Shown here: one piece after another, positions 16,278 through 25,901 of the stretch | Position numbering within the stretch: position 1 is the first letter of the stretch | How the letters are laid out: every line of letters begins with the position of its first letter | Assembly (NCBI GenBank): GCA_029936195.1 | Contig: JAPYUH010000021.1 | Span: 1 to 32,350 of the forward strand | Length of the DNA stretch: 32,350 nucleotides | Direction: 5' to 3' | Origin: Alphaproteobacteria bacterium | GTDB lineage: Bacteria > Pseudomonadota > Alphaproteobacteria > GCA-2731375 | The notes under the pieces: model-generated | The model's input: only the letters and a program-made list of their open reading frames with translations | Databases searched by the model: none | Told to the model about the DNA's origin: nothing | Made by a program: the position numbers and the translations under genes

Positions 16278-18302
16278 ATGAAAAATCTTTGGTCGGACGA
16301 GGATGCCCAGGCTTGGGTTAGCCGTTGCGCGGATTTTGGCGTGGACGAGGACATGGCGCTGCGCCTTTACACCGCCCGGCTGTTGGGTGGGGAAGCGGCG
16401 TTGGTATTGCACGGCGGCGGCAATGTCTCGTTGAAGGCGCGGATCACCGATCAAATGGGCGACGATTTGACAGTGATGTATATCAAGGGCAGCGGCCAGG
16501 ACATGGCGCGGCTGGAGGCGGCGGACCTGCCGGCGGTACGGTTGCAGCCATTGCGGCGACTGCGAAATCTGGCGGCACTCGATGACACGTCAATGGTCAA
16601 TCTGCTGCGCGGCAATCTGTTGAATAGCCAGGCGCCCGACCCATCCGTGGAAACCCTTTTGCATGCCTTCCTGCCCCATGCATATGTGGACCACACTCAC
16701 GCCTCCGCCCTGCTAGCCCTGACCAATCAGCCCGCCGGCGGACAGATTTGCGCGGATTTATACGGCGACAAGGCCGTCGTGGTCCCCTACGCCAAGTCCG
16801 GCCTGGCCTTGGCCCAGCGGGTAGCCAAAGCGCATGAAAGTCTGCCCGGGTGCCGCGGCCTGATCCTTTCCAACCATGGCCTGATCAGTTTTGGGGAAAC
16901 CGCCCGGGCATCCTACGAGGCGATGATTGAATTGGTGACCATGGCCGAGGAACGGGTTCTTTGGGGCTGGACCAAGGTTTTCGCATCCATTGACCTACCC
17001 GTCGACCCGCCAACGCCGTCCCAGGTCGGGCCGCTTTTGCGGGGCGCCCTGGCCCGCGCCGACAATGACCTGCCTGGCGGACATGAACGCGTGGTTCTGG
17101 CATATCGCGGCTACAATGAAATCATGCACTATGTCAATGGGCGGGACCTTGCCCGTTATAGCCAGGTCGGCGTGGTCACGCCGGACCATGCCATCCGCAC
17201 CAAGGGCTGGCCGCTTGTCCTGGATGGCTGCACCAAGGAAGCCATTGCCGCCGGGATCGCCACTTTCGTGGAAAATTATACTGCCTATTTTGAGCGTCAC
17301 AAGCGCCCCGACATGGTGATGCTTGACCCCTTGCCCAAGGTGATTCTGGCACCGGGCGTCGGACTATTCGCGGCGGGACGAACGGCCCGGGATGCCGCCG
17401 TTACCGCCGATATCGCGAGCAGCGCCATTACCGTGATCAGCGCGGCGGAGGCTGCCGGCAGTTTCCACAGCATCGACGAGAGCGACCTATTCGAGATCGA
17501 ATACTGGTCCCTGGAACAGGCCAAGCTGGGCCGGGAGCCAAGCCCCCCCTTGGCCGGCCATGTGGCCGTGATCAGCGGCGGGGCCGGCGCCATCGGGGCG
17601 GCGACGGCGCGGGCTTTCGCCACCGAGGGCGCGGCGGTCGTGGTCCTGGATCTGGATGGGGAACAGGCGGCTTCGGTGGCGCAAGGTTTCGGCGGTATTG
17701 GGATTGCCTGTGACGTGACGGACGCTGACAGCGTCAGCGAGGCCTTCGCGCAGATCTGCCGGGTTCATGGCGGGGTTGATATCCTGGTCTCCAATGCGGG
17801 TGCGGCCTGGCAGGGGAAGATTGGTGAAGTCGACGACGCACTGCTAAGGCAAAGTTTCGAGCTGAATTTCTTTGCCCATCAATTGCTGGCGAAAACCGCC
17901 ACCGGGATCATGACGCACCAGGGAACCGGCGGCGTGTTGCTGTTCAATGCATCAAAACAGGCGGTTAATCCGGGTCCGGAATTTGGCCCCTATGGCCTGC
18001 CCAAAGCGGCCACGCTGTCCCTGATGCGGCAATATGCCGTGGACTATGGCGATCAGGGCATCCGTTCCAATGCCGTCAACGCGGATCGTATCCGCGGTGG
18101 ATTGCTGACCGGGGAAATGGTCGCGGCGCGGTCCAAGGCGCGGGGCGTGAGCGAGGCGGATTATATGGCGGGAAATCTGTTGGGGCGGGAAGTCCGGGCC
18201 GAAGACGTCGCCCGGGCCTTTGTCGATCTGGCCAAGTCCGAACGCACCACTGGCGCCGCCCTGTCCGTTGACGGCGGCAACATCGCCGCCGCCCTGCGTT
18301 AA
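16278..18302 (+). CDS. Bifunctional class II aldolase / short-chain dehydrogenase fusion (rhamnulose-1-phosphate aldolase/dehydrogenase-like)
   Basis: N-terminal class II aldolase with GGNVSLKA, VDHTHASALLALT (Zn HxH) and LSNHGLISFGETA; C-terminal Rossmann SDR VAVISGGAGAIGAAT, LVSNAGAA, YGLPKAA. Confidence 0.9.
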   Translation: MKNLWSDEDAQAWVSRCADFGVDEDMALRLYTARLLGGEAALVLHGGGNVSLKARITDQMGDDLTVMYIKGSGQDMARLEAADLPAVRLQPLRRLRNLAALDDTSMVNLLRGNLLNSQAPDPSVETLLHAFLPHAYVDHTHASALLALTNQPAGGQICADLYGDKAVVVPYAKSGLALAQRVAKAHESLPGCRGLILSNHGLISFGETARASYEAMIELVTMAEERVLWGWTKVFASIDLPVDPPTPSQVGPLLRGALARADNDLPGGHERVVLAYRGYNEIMHYVNGRDLARYSQVGVVTPDHAIRTKGWPLVLDGCTKEAIAAGIATFVENYTAYFERHKRPDMVMLDPLPKVILAPGVGLFAAGRTARDAAVTADIASSAITVISAAEAAGSFHSIDESDLFEIEYWSLEQAKLGREPSPPLAGHVAVISGGAGAIGAATARAFATEGAAVVVLDLDGEQAASVAQGFGGIGIACDVTDADSVSEAFAQICRVHGGVDILVSNAGAAWQGKIGEVDDALLRQSFELNFFAHQLLAKTATGIMTHQGTGGVLLFNASKQAVNPGPEFGPYGLPKAATLSLMRQYAVDYGDQGIRSNAVNADRIRGGLLTGEMVAARSKARGVSEADYMAGNLLGREVRAEDVARAFVDLAKSERTTGAALSVDGGNIAAALR

Positions 18303-19207
18303 AACGGCACCACCTTAATCTCCCGCCGCCGCGCCTCGATATCCCGGCGATGGGGCACGCCGTCCTGAGCACCCGGTTGCAGACATGCCAGGCCGCCCGC
18401 CACGCTGCCATCCACCAGACAGTCGGCCAGGTCTTTTTCCGCCGCCATGGCCGCCACGAAGGCACCGACGAAGGCATCGCCGGCACCAACCGTATCCAAG
18501 GCCTTGATCGGCAGGGCATTGGCCCGCAAATTCCGGTTCTTGCCGATAACCATGGCGCCTTGGCCGCCCAATGTCAGCACCATGTCGAGGCCAAAGCGGT
18601 CCCGCACCTGGGCGCAGGCTTGGTCCAATGATGGGGTATTGATATCCAGGTCTTCGGCCAACATGGCCGCCTCCACCTCGTTGACGATTAGCATTTCCAG
18701 CTTGCCCAGACTTTCTGGGGGAATGGACTGATATGGCGCGGCGTTCAATATTGCCCTGGCGCCGTTTTCCACGGCGCTGTCGATACCGGCCCAGATTTCC
18801 CGGGGCGGTATTTCCATTTGCTGCAACACCAGATCGCCGGGCCCGCAGTGCAACTGCCGGGCAGAGGTTTGCAGATTGGCCCCGGATGAGACAACGATCT
18901 GATTCTCACCCGTGCTATCGACCGAAATCGTGGCGCAGGCAGTGGGGCGGTTCACGCGGGCGATATTGTCGAGAAAAACCCCGGCCTGCTCAAGATTGAC
19001 CAGGGCGCGCCGGCCGAAATCGTCATCGCCGATGGACGCAACGAATATGACGTCGCCTCCCGCGCGGGCCGCGGCCAATGCCTGATTGGCACCCTTGCCG
19101 CCTGGCAGCATGACATAGTCCGCCGTCAGCACGGTCTCGCCCGGTTGGGGCAATCGGCGTACGGATTGGACGATGTCCAAGCCAACGGAACCGAATACAA
19201 TGATCAA
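18299..19207 (-). CDS. PfkB-family carbohydrate kinase (ribokinase-like)
   Basis: GGKGANQALAAARAGGDVIFVASIGDDDFG, LNAAPYQSIP, NEVEAAMLAED, DTVGAGDAFVGAFVAAMA. Stop overlaps the convergent aldolase stop. Confidence 0.92.
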   Translation of the reverse strand: MIIVFGSVGLDIVQSVRRLPQPGETVLTADYVMLPGGKGANQALAAARAGGDVIFVASIGDDDFGRRALVNLEQAGVFLDNIARVNRPTACATISVDSTGENQIVVSSGANLQTSARQLHCGPGDLVLQQMEIPPREIWAGIDSAVENGARAILNAAPYQSIPPESLGKLEMLIVNEVEAAMLAEDLDINTPSLDQACAQVRDRFGLDMVLTLGGQGAMVIGKNRNLRANALPIKALDTVGAGDAFVGAFVAAMAAEKDLADCLVDGSVAGGLACLQPGAQDGVPHRRDIEARRREIKVVPF

Positions 19208-19241
19208 GACGTGACGTCCCAGCTAGATAGCGCAAACAAAA

Positions 19242-19475
19242 TTAGCGTCGGCCGCCGAATTTTGAAACGATACGAGGTCCGAAGCGATAAACATTGCCGG
19301 TCTGGACAATTCTCGCCCGGCGGTTGGCCATGTCATTGGCCTTGTATCGATGGCGCAGTTCCTTGAGACGCTTATCCTCTACCGCTTCGTCAATGGAACG
19401 CAGGCGTTTTTGCAGATATGGGCTCGTCATGGCGGCGAAACTCACAAGCTTGGACACATTGGTCACATGCGGCAT
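19242..19475 (-). CDS. Small hypothetical protein
   Basis: 77-aa ORF, hydrophilic and rich in Lys/Arg; no family recognised. A start at the internal MTSPYLQKRLRS is also possible. Confidence 0.35.
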   Translation of the reverse strand: MPHVTNVSKLVSFAAMTSPYLQKRLRSIDEAVEDKRLKELRHRYKANDMANRRARIVQTGNVYRFGPRIVSKFGGRR

Positions 19476-19654
19476 GCCAACAGTGCCGATAACACTTTAT
19501 TTACCACTTTTTTGGCGTAAGTCAAATTGCCGAAGCAATCAAAGATGGTTAACGGAAAACCTCGCGCCGGGGGCTCCGCATGCTCTCTTGTCAAGCGATG
19601 CAGGGAGCACTAGCATTCCGCCAAATTTGAGGCAGCGGTATTGGGTGATCGTGC

Positions 19655-20851
19655 ATGGAACTGGCATTTAGCGATGAAGACCTCGCTTTCCGGGAGGAAG
19701 TCCGCACCTTCGTGGCGGACAATTTGCCGGCCGACATCGCCGAATCAGTGCGCCGTGGCCGTGCCATCGACAAGTTGGACATCCAACGCTGGCAGCGCAT
19801 CCTGTTCGACCGGGGTTGGGCGGCACCGGCCTGGCCGGTGGAATATGGCGGACCAGGGTGGGACGCCACCAAACGCTATATCTTTGACGAAGTGATGTCG
19901 GAATTCGATACGCCGGAAACCATACCATTTGGCACGCTGATGGTCGGACCCTTGATCTATACTTTCGGCAATCAGGCGCAAAAAGATCGTTTTCTGCCGA
20001 AAATTCTGACCGGCGAGGAATGGTGGTGCCAAGGTTATTCCGAGCCGGGCTCGGGCTCCGATCTGGCCTCGTTGCAGACCAAGGCGGTCCGCGATGGGGA
20101 GCATTATGTGGTCAACGGCACCAAAACCTGGAATTCATCCGCCCATGTGGCCGATTGGGTGTTCTGTCTGGTCCGCACCTCGAACGAGGGCAAGCAGCAG
20201 GAAGGTATTTCATTCCTGCTGATCGACATGACCACGCCGGGGATTGATCCCAAACCGATTATCTCCATCGATGGCGCCCATCATCTGAACATGACCTATT
20301 ACACCGACGTTCGGGTGCCGGTGGAGAACCGCATCGGCGAAGAGAACAAGGGCTGGACCTACGCCAAATTCCTGCTGGGTCATGAACGCAATTCCATCGC
20401 CGAAGTGGGCCTGTCCAAGCAACGGGTGCGCCGGTTGCGAAAAATCGCCGGCGAGGAACAATTCGGCGGCGGCAGTCTGGCGGACGACGCCACTTATGCC
20501 GGCAGGATCGCCAATGTGGAAATTTCCCTGACCGCCCTGGAATACCTCAACCTGCGTTTCCTGGCCGAGGAGGCGGCGGGGCGGCCCATTGGCCCCGAAG
20601 TTTCCATGCTGAAGATAAAGGGCACGGAAATCCGTCAGAAGCTGACCGAATTGACCATCGAGGCCCTGGGCTATTATGCGATGCCGTTCGAGCCCGAGCA
20701 ATTGACCGACCGCTGGAACGAACCGCCCATCGGCCCCGATCACGCGGCGGCCCAGATGCCGCAATATTTATTCAGCCGTGCCGCGACCATATATGGCGGC
20801 AGCAACGAGATCCAACGCAACATTATCGCGAAAATGGTCCTCGGGCTTTAG
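19655..20851 (+). CDS. Acyl-CoA dehydrogenase (PimC-like large subunit)
   Basis: [80 protein letters not shown]. Confidence 0.93.
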   Translation: [398 protein letters not shown]

Positions 20852-20876
20852 TGGCGCCAGGATTAAGGAACTCCTC

Positions 20877-22058
20877 ATGGATATGAATTTCCACCCCGAA
20901 GATCTGGCCTTCCGCGACGAAGTGCGCAAGTTCATCGGTGAAAACCTGCCCAATGATCTGCGGGAAAAGGTCCGTCGTGGCCTGCATCTGGGCAAGGAGG
21001 ATTTCGAATTCTGGCAAAAGAAACTGAATGACCGGGGCTGGTTCGCGCCGCATTGGCCAATAGAGCTCGGCGGCGTGGCGTGGAGTTCAACACAGCATTA
21101 TTTATTCCAGAACGAACAGGTTGAAGCCAACTGCCCCTCGGTCATGCCGTTCGGGGTGCGCATGGTGGCCCCGGTGATCTTCACCTATGGCACGGATGAG
21201 CAGAAACAGCGCTTTCTGCCGCCAATCCTGGACAGCTCCGTGTGGTGGTGTCAGGGCTATTCGGAGCCGGGCTCGGGCTCGGATCTGGCCTCGCTGCAGA
21301 CCAAGGCGGTGCGCGATGGGGATCATTATGTGATCAACGGCACCAAGACCTGGACCACTCTGGCGCAACATGCCGATTGGATATTCTGTCTGGTCCGCAC
21401 GTCATCGGACGGCAAGCCCCAGGAAGGCATTTCCTTCCTGCTGATCGATATGAAAAGCCCCGGTATCGAGGTGACGCCGATCATCACCATCGATGGTTCG
21501 CACGAGGTCAACAGCGTCTTCTTCACGGACGTAAGGGTGCCGTTGAAAAATTTAATCGGCGAGGAGAACAAGGGCTGGACCTACGCCAAGTTTCTGTTGC
21601 TGTTCGAACGCTCCAATAGCCTCACTGGCGGCCTGAAACAGCAATTGCACCGCCTGAAAACCGTTGCGGCGGCGGAACTGTCCGGCGGCGCGGCCCTGCG
21701 TGATGATTCCGCCTTCGCGGCGCGGGTGGCGGACTACGAGGTGCAATTGCGCACCTATGATGCCCTGGAACTGCGCACCCTGGGCAAGACGGAGCCGGGC
21801 GCGGAGGCGTCTTATCTGAAAATCCTCGGTACCGATCTACAACAATTGGCGTCCGAATTAACCCTCCAAGCGGTGTCTTATTACGGCAATCCGTCTATCA
21901 GGGACGCCTTGGTCTACGGCTATAACGAGCCGTCCATCGGTCCGGAATATGCGGCGCCCGCGGCACCGCAATATTTCAACTACCGTAAAACGGCGATCTA
22001 TGCCGGATCGAACGAAATTCAGCGGAATATCTTGTCCAAGGCAGTTTTGGGTATGTAG
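20877..22058 (+). CDS. Acyl-CoA dehydrogenase (PimC-like large subunit, paralog of the preceding gene)
   Basis: [97 protein letters not shown]. Confidence 0.93.
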   Translation: [393 protein letters not shown]

Positions 22059-22122
22059 ACGCTTTGCGCCAACAACGGATCGTGTTAATTCAACAATTAG
22101 AAAAATTTGGTAGGAGAGCGTC

Positions 22123-23256
22123 ATGGATTTTTCCCTCAGCGAAGAGCAGCAACTGCTGAAGGACAGCGTGCAACGTTTCGTGCGCGAGGAATACGAGCTG
22201 GAGGCCCGGCGCAAATTGGTCGCCTCCGACATCGGCTATTCAGAGGAACACTGGGCCAAGATGGCGGAACTGGGCTGGCTGGCTCTGTCCCTGCCGGAAG
22301 AATACGGCGGCATCGGCGGCGGCCCGGTTGATACCATGGTGTTGATGGAAGAGCTGGGCCGGGGCCTGGTGGTGGAGCCCTACCTCACCTCCGTCGTCAT
22401 CGGCGGCGGCTTTCTCATGGCGGCCGGATCCAAGGAGCAAAAGACCGAACTGCTGCCCAAGCTGGCGGCGGGCGAATTGAAGCTGGCCTTTGCCTATGCC
22501 GAGCGGCAATCCCGCTTCGATCTGAACGACGTGGAATGCACCGCTGAAGCCTCGGCGGAAGGTGGCGGTGATAGCTACAAAATCAGCGGTCACAAGGGCG
22601 TGGTTTTCCACGCGGCCTCCGCCGACAAGATCATTGTCTCGGCCCGCACCTCCGGCGGCAGCCGGGACGCGGACGGCATCACTTTGTTCCTGATCGACAA
22701 CAATGCGGACGGCTTGAGCCGCCGGGATTATCCCACCGTGGACGGCCTGCGGGCTTCCGAATTGGAAATGGACGGCGTTGCCGGCACCCCCTTGGGCCAA
22801 GTTGGCGGCGGCGCGGCCTTGATGGATACGGTGGTCGGCCAGGCCATCGCGGCCATCTGTGCCGAGGCCGTGGGCTGCATGGACGTGTTGCAGGAAACCA
22901 CCAACGAATATCTCAAGACCCGGGTCCAGTTCGGCGTGCCGCTGTCAAAATTCCAGGTCCTCCAGCATCGCATGGTGGATATGTTCATGGAATGCGAACA
23001 GGCCCGCTCGATGACTTACATGGTCAACCTTAAGGTCGACGAGGCAGACAAGGTGGAGCGTGAAAAGGCGATCTCGGCCGCCAAGGTGCAGATCGGCAAT
23101 TCCGGCCGCTACGTGGGCCAGCAGTCCGTGCAGCTGCACGGCGGCATGGGCATGACGGACGAACTGCACGTGGGCCACTATTTCAAACGCCTGACCATGA
23201 TCGACACCATGTTCGGCAACAAGGACCATCACCTCAAACGCTACGCCGATCTCTAG
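22123..23256 (+). CDS. Acyl-CoA dehydrogenase (PimD-like small subunit)
   Basis: MDFSLSEEQQLLKDSVQRFVREEYELEARRKLVASDIGYSEEHWAKMAELGWLALSLPEEYGGIGGGPVDTMVLMEELGRGLVVEPYL; C-terminal QLHGGMGMTDELHVGHYFKRL. Confidence 0.92.
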   Translation: MDFSLSEEQQLLKDSVQRFVREEYELEARRKLVASDIGYSEEHWAKMAELGWLALSLPEEYGGIGGGPVDTMVLMEELGRGLVVEPYLTSVVIGGGFLMAAGSKEQKTELLPKLAAGELKLAFAYAERQSRFDLNDVECTAEASAEGGGDSYKISGHKGVVFHAASADKIIVSARTSGGSRDADGITLFLIDNNADGLSRRDYPTVDGLRASELEMDGVAGTPLGQVGGGAALMDTVVGQAIAAICAEAVGCMDVLQETTNEYLKTRVQFGVPLSKFQVLQHRMVDMFMECEQARSMTYMVNLKVDEADKVEREKAISAAKVQIGNSGRYVGQQSVQLHGGMGMTDELHVGHYFKRLTMIDTMFGNKDHHLKRYADL

Positions 23257-23275
23257 GGCTGATTATTTTACCGAT

Positions 23276-23308
23276 GGGGCTGGCCCGTTCCTTCGGGCCG
23301 GCTCTTTT
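23276..23308 (+). terminator. Rho-independent terminator
   Basis: GCTGGCCCG-TTCCTT-CGGGCCGGC stem-loop (23279-23302) followed by tctttt, just after the acyl-CoA dehydrogenase stop. Confidence 0.7.
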
Positions 23309-23334
23309 CGTATAGACAGGGAGTTGAAGACAAC

Positions 23335-24111
23335 GTGTTGAGCGCCGCGCAAATCGCCGAGTATCATGAAAAGGGTTATGTGGTGCCGGATTATCGATTG
23401 GGCGCTGATGTCCTCGACGCCATCCGCCGGGACCATGACCGCTTGCTGGCCAGTCATCCCGACTTCAGGGATAATTGCCCCGCCTTGCTGTCTTACGACC
23501 TGGCTTTTTTGAATTATGCCCGCGACCGCCGCATTCTGGACATGGCGGAACAACTGATCGGCCCGGATATCGCGTTGTGGAACATGAGTTTCTTCGCCAA
23601 GCCGGCCCTGAACGGGAAGAAGACGCCGTTTCATCAGGATGGCGAATACTGGCCGATCCGGCCGTTGGCGACCTGCACGGTCTGGATCGCCATTGATGCC
23701 GCCACGGTGGAAAACGGTTGCCTGCGTCTGTTACCGGGCTCCCACAAAGACCGGCGGTTGATGGCCCACGAGCAGAAGAATGATCCTAACTACACCTTGC
23801 AACAGGAACTACAGCCGTCGGAGTATGACGAAGGCGTGGCCGAGGATCTGATCCTGGAGGCCGGGCAGATGTCTTTCCACGATGTTTTTCTGGCCCATGG
23901 CTCCGAAATCAATACATCTACCAAGCCCCGGCGGGGCATGACGCTGAGGCTGATGCCCACGTCGTCGATTTTTGATCGTGACGTGGCGGTGCAAATGACG
24001 GCGGAACGGGGCGGCACCACTCTGGCCGATCATTCACTGTTTCTGTTGCGGGGTGGGGATCTATCGGGAAAAAACGATTTTCGTCTGCGGATACCCCAGG
24101 CAGCGGAATAG
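23335..24111 (+). CDS. Phytanoyl-CoA dioxygenase (PhyH) family Fe(II)/2-oxoglutarate-dependent oxygenase
   Basis: EKGYVVPDY, TPFHQDGEYWPI (HxD iron ligands), NGCLRLLPGSHK, FHDVFLAHGSEINTSTKPRRGMTLRLMPTS. GTG or TTG start. Confidence 0.88.
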   Translation: MLSAAQIAEYHEKGYVVPDYRLGADVLDAIRRDHDRLLASHPDFRDNCPALLSYDLAFLNYARDRRILDMAEQLIGPDIALWNMSFFAKPALNGKKTPFHQDGEYWPIRPLATCTVWIAIDAATVENGCLRLLPGSHKDRRLMAHEQKNDPNYTLQQELQPSEYDEGVAEDLILEAGQMSFHDVFLAHGSEINTSTKPRRGMTLRLMPTSSIFDRDVAVQMTAERGGTTLADHSLFLLRGGDLSGKNDFRLRIPQAAE

Positions 24112-25868
24112 TCAGGCCGGCAATCCGGCCTTTAGCAAGGATTGGCGGTGGTGGTCCCTATCGGCCTCGTGCATGTAGTGCAGGGTGCCGAGGTGCGCTT
24201 CAATCGTGAAACCCGGGTCCTGCCTCTGCACGGCCTCCCGGTGCCTTTCCGCGCGGTTGTCATCACCTAGGTAGGCGTAGGCGGCGGCGAGGGCGGCATT
24301 TATACCGACATCGGGTTGATTGACATGGCGGAATGCCTCAACAGCTTCGTCATAGCGGCGGGCCACGAAATAGGCGCGTCCCAGATGGCCCCAGAACCGC
24401 TCCGGGTGATAGGGGTTTAGGCGCATGGCTTTCAATATCCACTCGATGCCCTCTTCGGCCTGTCCCATCCAGGTCAGATTTTCACCTTGCTGGACGACAA
24501 TCAGGTCGTCATTGGGGTTCAGTTCCATGGCCCGTTTTTGATGATATTCAGCCTGATCGAAATCCCCGTGGAAAACTTGCTAGGCGGCCAGTATTCGGTG
24601 CACGTCGCTGTCGTTGTCGTCCAGGGCCTGGGCCGCGCTCAACTCTTCCTGCATGGCCTTCAAGGCGGCAGCCGGATCTTCGGCGGCGCTAAGGGCAATG
24701 CTTTGGCCTAAAGCACAAGCCTTCCAGGCGTGCCATGGGCATATTGGGGATCCAGTTCGATAGCCCGGTCCATCATTTCCTGGGCCCGAATATTGTCATC
24801 CGGCGTGCTGCGGTGGTGCAGACGCTTGCCGGCTAGGACGCATTCATAGGCCGCCATGCTTTCCGTCGGCTTGCGTTCCGCCCGCTCTTGGGCCGCCGCT
24901 TCCACCCGGCCGGGGAGGATTGAAACAATGGCCTGGGTCAATTCATCCTGGATTTCGAAGATATCTTCCAAATCCCGGTCATTGCGTTCGGCCCAGATGC
25001 GCTGGTCGGTCTCCGCGTCAATAAGCTGAACGGTCAGGCGGATGCGATTGCCGGCTTTGCGCACGCTGCCTTCAACCACGTATTGCACGTCCAATTCCTT
25101 GGCAACATCGGGAATATTTATGTCCTTGCCCTTGAAAGTGAAGGCGGAGGTCCGCGAAATCACCAATAAATCATTGAAGCGGGATAGTTCGGTCAGGATG
25201 TCTTCGGTTATGCCGTCCGTGAAGAAGTCCTGCTCCTCATCACGGCTCATATTGACGAAGGGCAGAACGGCGATTGACGGCTTTTTGTGACCGGCGCCGG
25301 GGGCGGCGGTTTTTTTGGCCCTTGCCCTTGGTGCCGCGCCATCGGCCTGCCAGCCCCAAACCCGAATGGGACGGGCAATATTCTTGACCTCGCGCTCGCC
25401 CAGGTCGCTGAATGATTGTTCAAGTTTGTCACGAACCTGATTGTAGGCATCATCTGAAATGCAGACTCCGTTCGGTTCGGCAAGCATCTGCAGACGGGCG
25501 GCGATATTGACGCCGTCGCCGTAAATATCGCCCTCTTCGACGATGATATCGCCCAGATTTACCCCGACGCGGAAGATCAGGCGTTCGATCTCCGGCACCT
25601 CCAGATTGCGTTTATGGACGGCCTCTTGAACCTCGATGGCATTGCGCACCGCCTCGACGATGGAGGGGTGTTAGATTAACAAGCCATCGCCCATGGTCTC
25701 GACCACCGTACCGTGGCGCAGCTTCAGGCCCGGGTCGATGATTTCAGTACGAATGGCTTTCAATTCGGCCGGGGTGGCCTCTTCATTGCGCTCCATCAAA
25801 CGGCTATAGCCAACCACGTCCGCCGATAAAATGGCGGCCAGTTTGCGCACTGTGGTTACGTTGGCCAT
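24112..25868 (-). pseudogene. Class III adenylate/guanylate cyclase with C-terminal TPR repeats, broken by two stops and one frameshift
   Basis: Pieces MANVTTVRKLAAILSADVVGYSRLMERNEEAT...VVETMGDGLLI / HPSIVEAVRNAIEVQ...GVNLGDIIVEEGDIYGDGVNIAARLQ...DRAIELDPQYAH / HAWKACALGQSIALSAAEDPAAALKAMQEEL...HRILAA / QVFHGDFDQAEYHQKRAMELNPNDDL... form one collinear protein. It is interrupted by TAA (25671-25673), a -1 nt shift (about 24733-24737) and TAG (24580-24582). Confidence 0.85.
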
Positions 25869-25901
25869 GATAACGAGACTAACAGCAATGCCGGGGAAAG
25901 G

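Noticed and set aside
15311-16354. 347-aa minus-strand ORF opposite mtnA
   Set aside because: Shadow ORF; the plus-strand MtnA has all catalytic motifs.
24580-25673. Recoding or selenocysteine/pyrrolysine explanation for the cyclase-TPR stops
   Set aside because: The stops are TAA and TAG, are not at redox positions, and a frameshift is also present; inactivation or assembly error is simpler.
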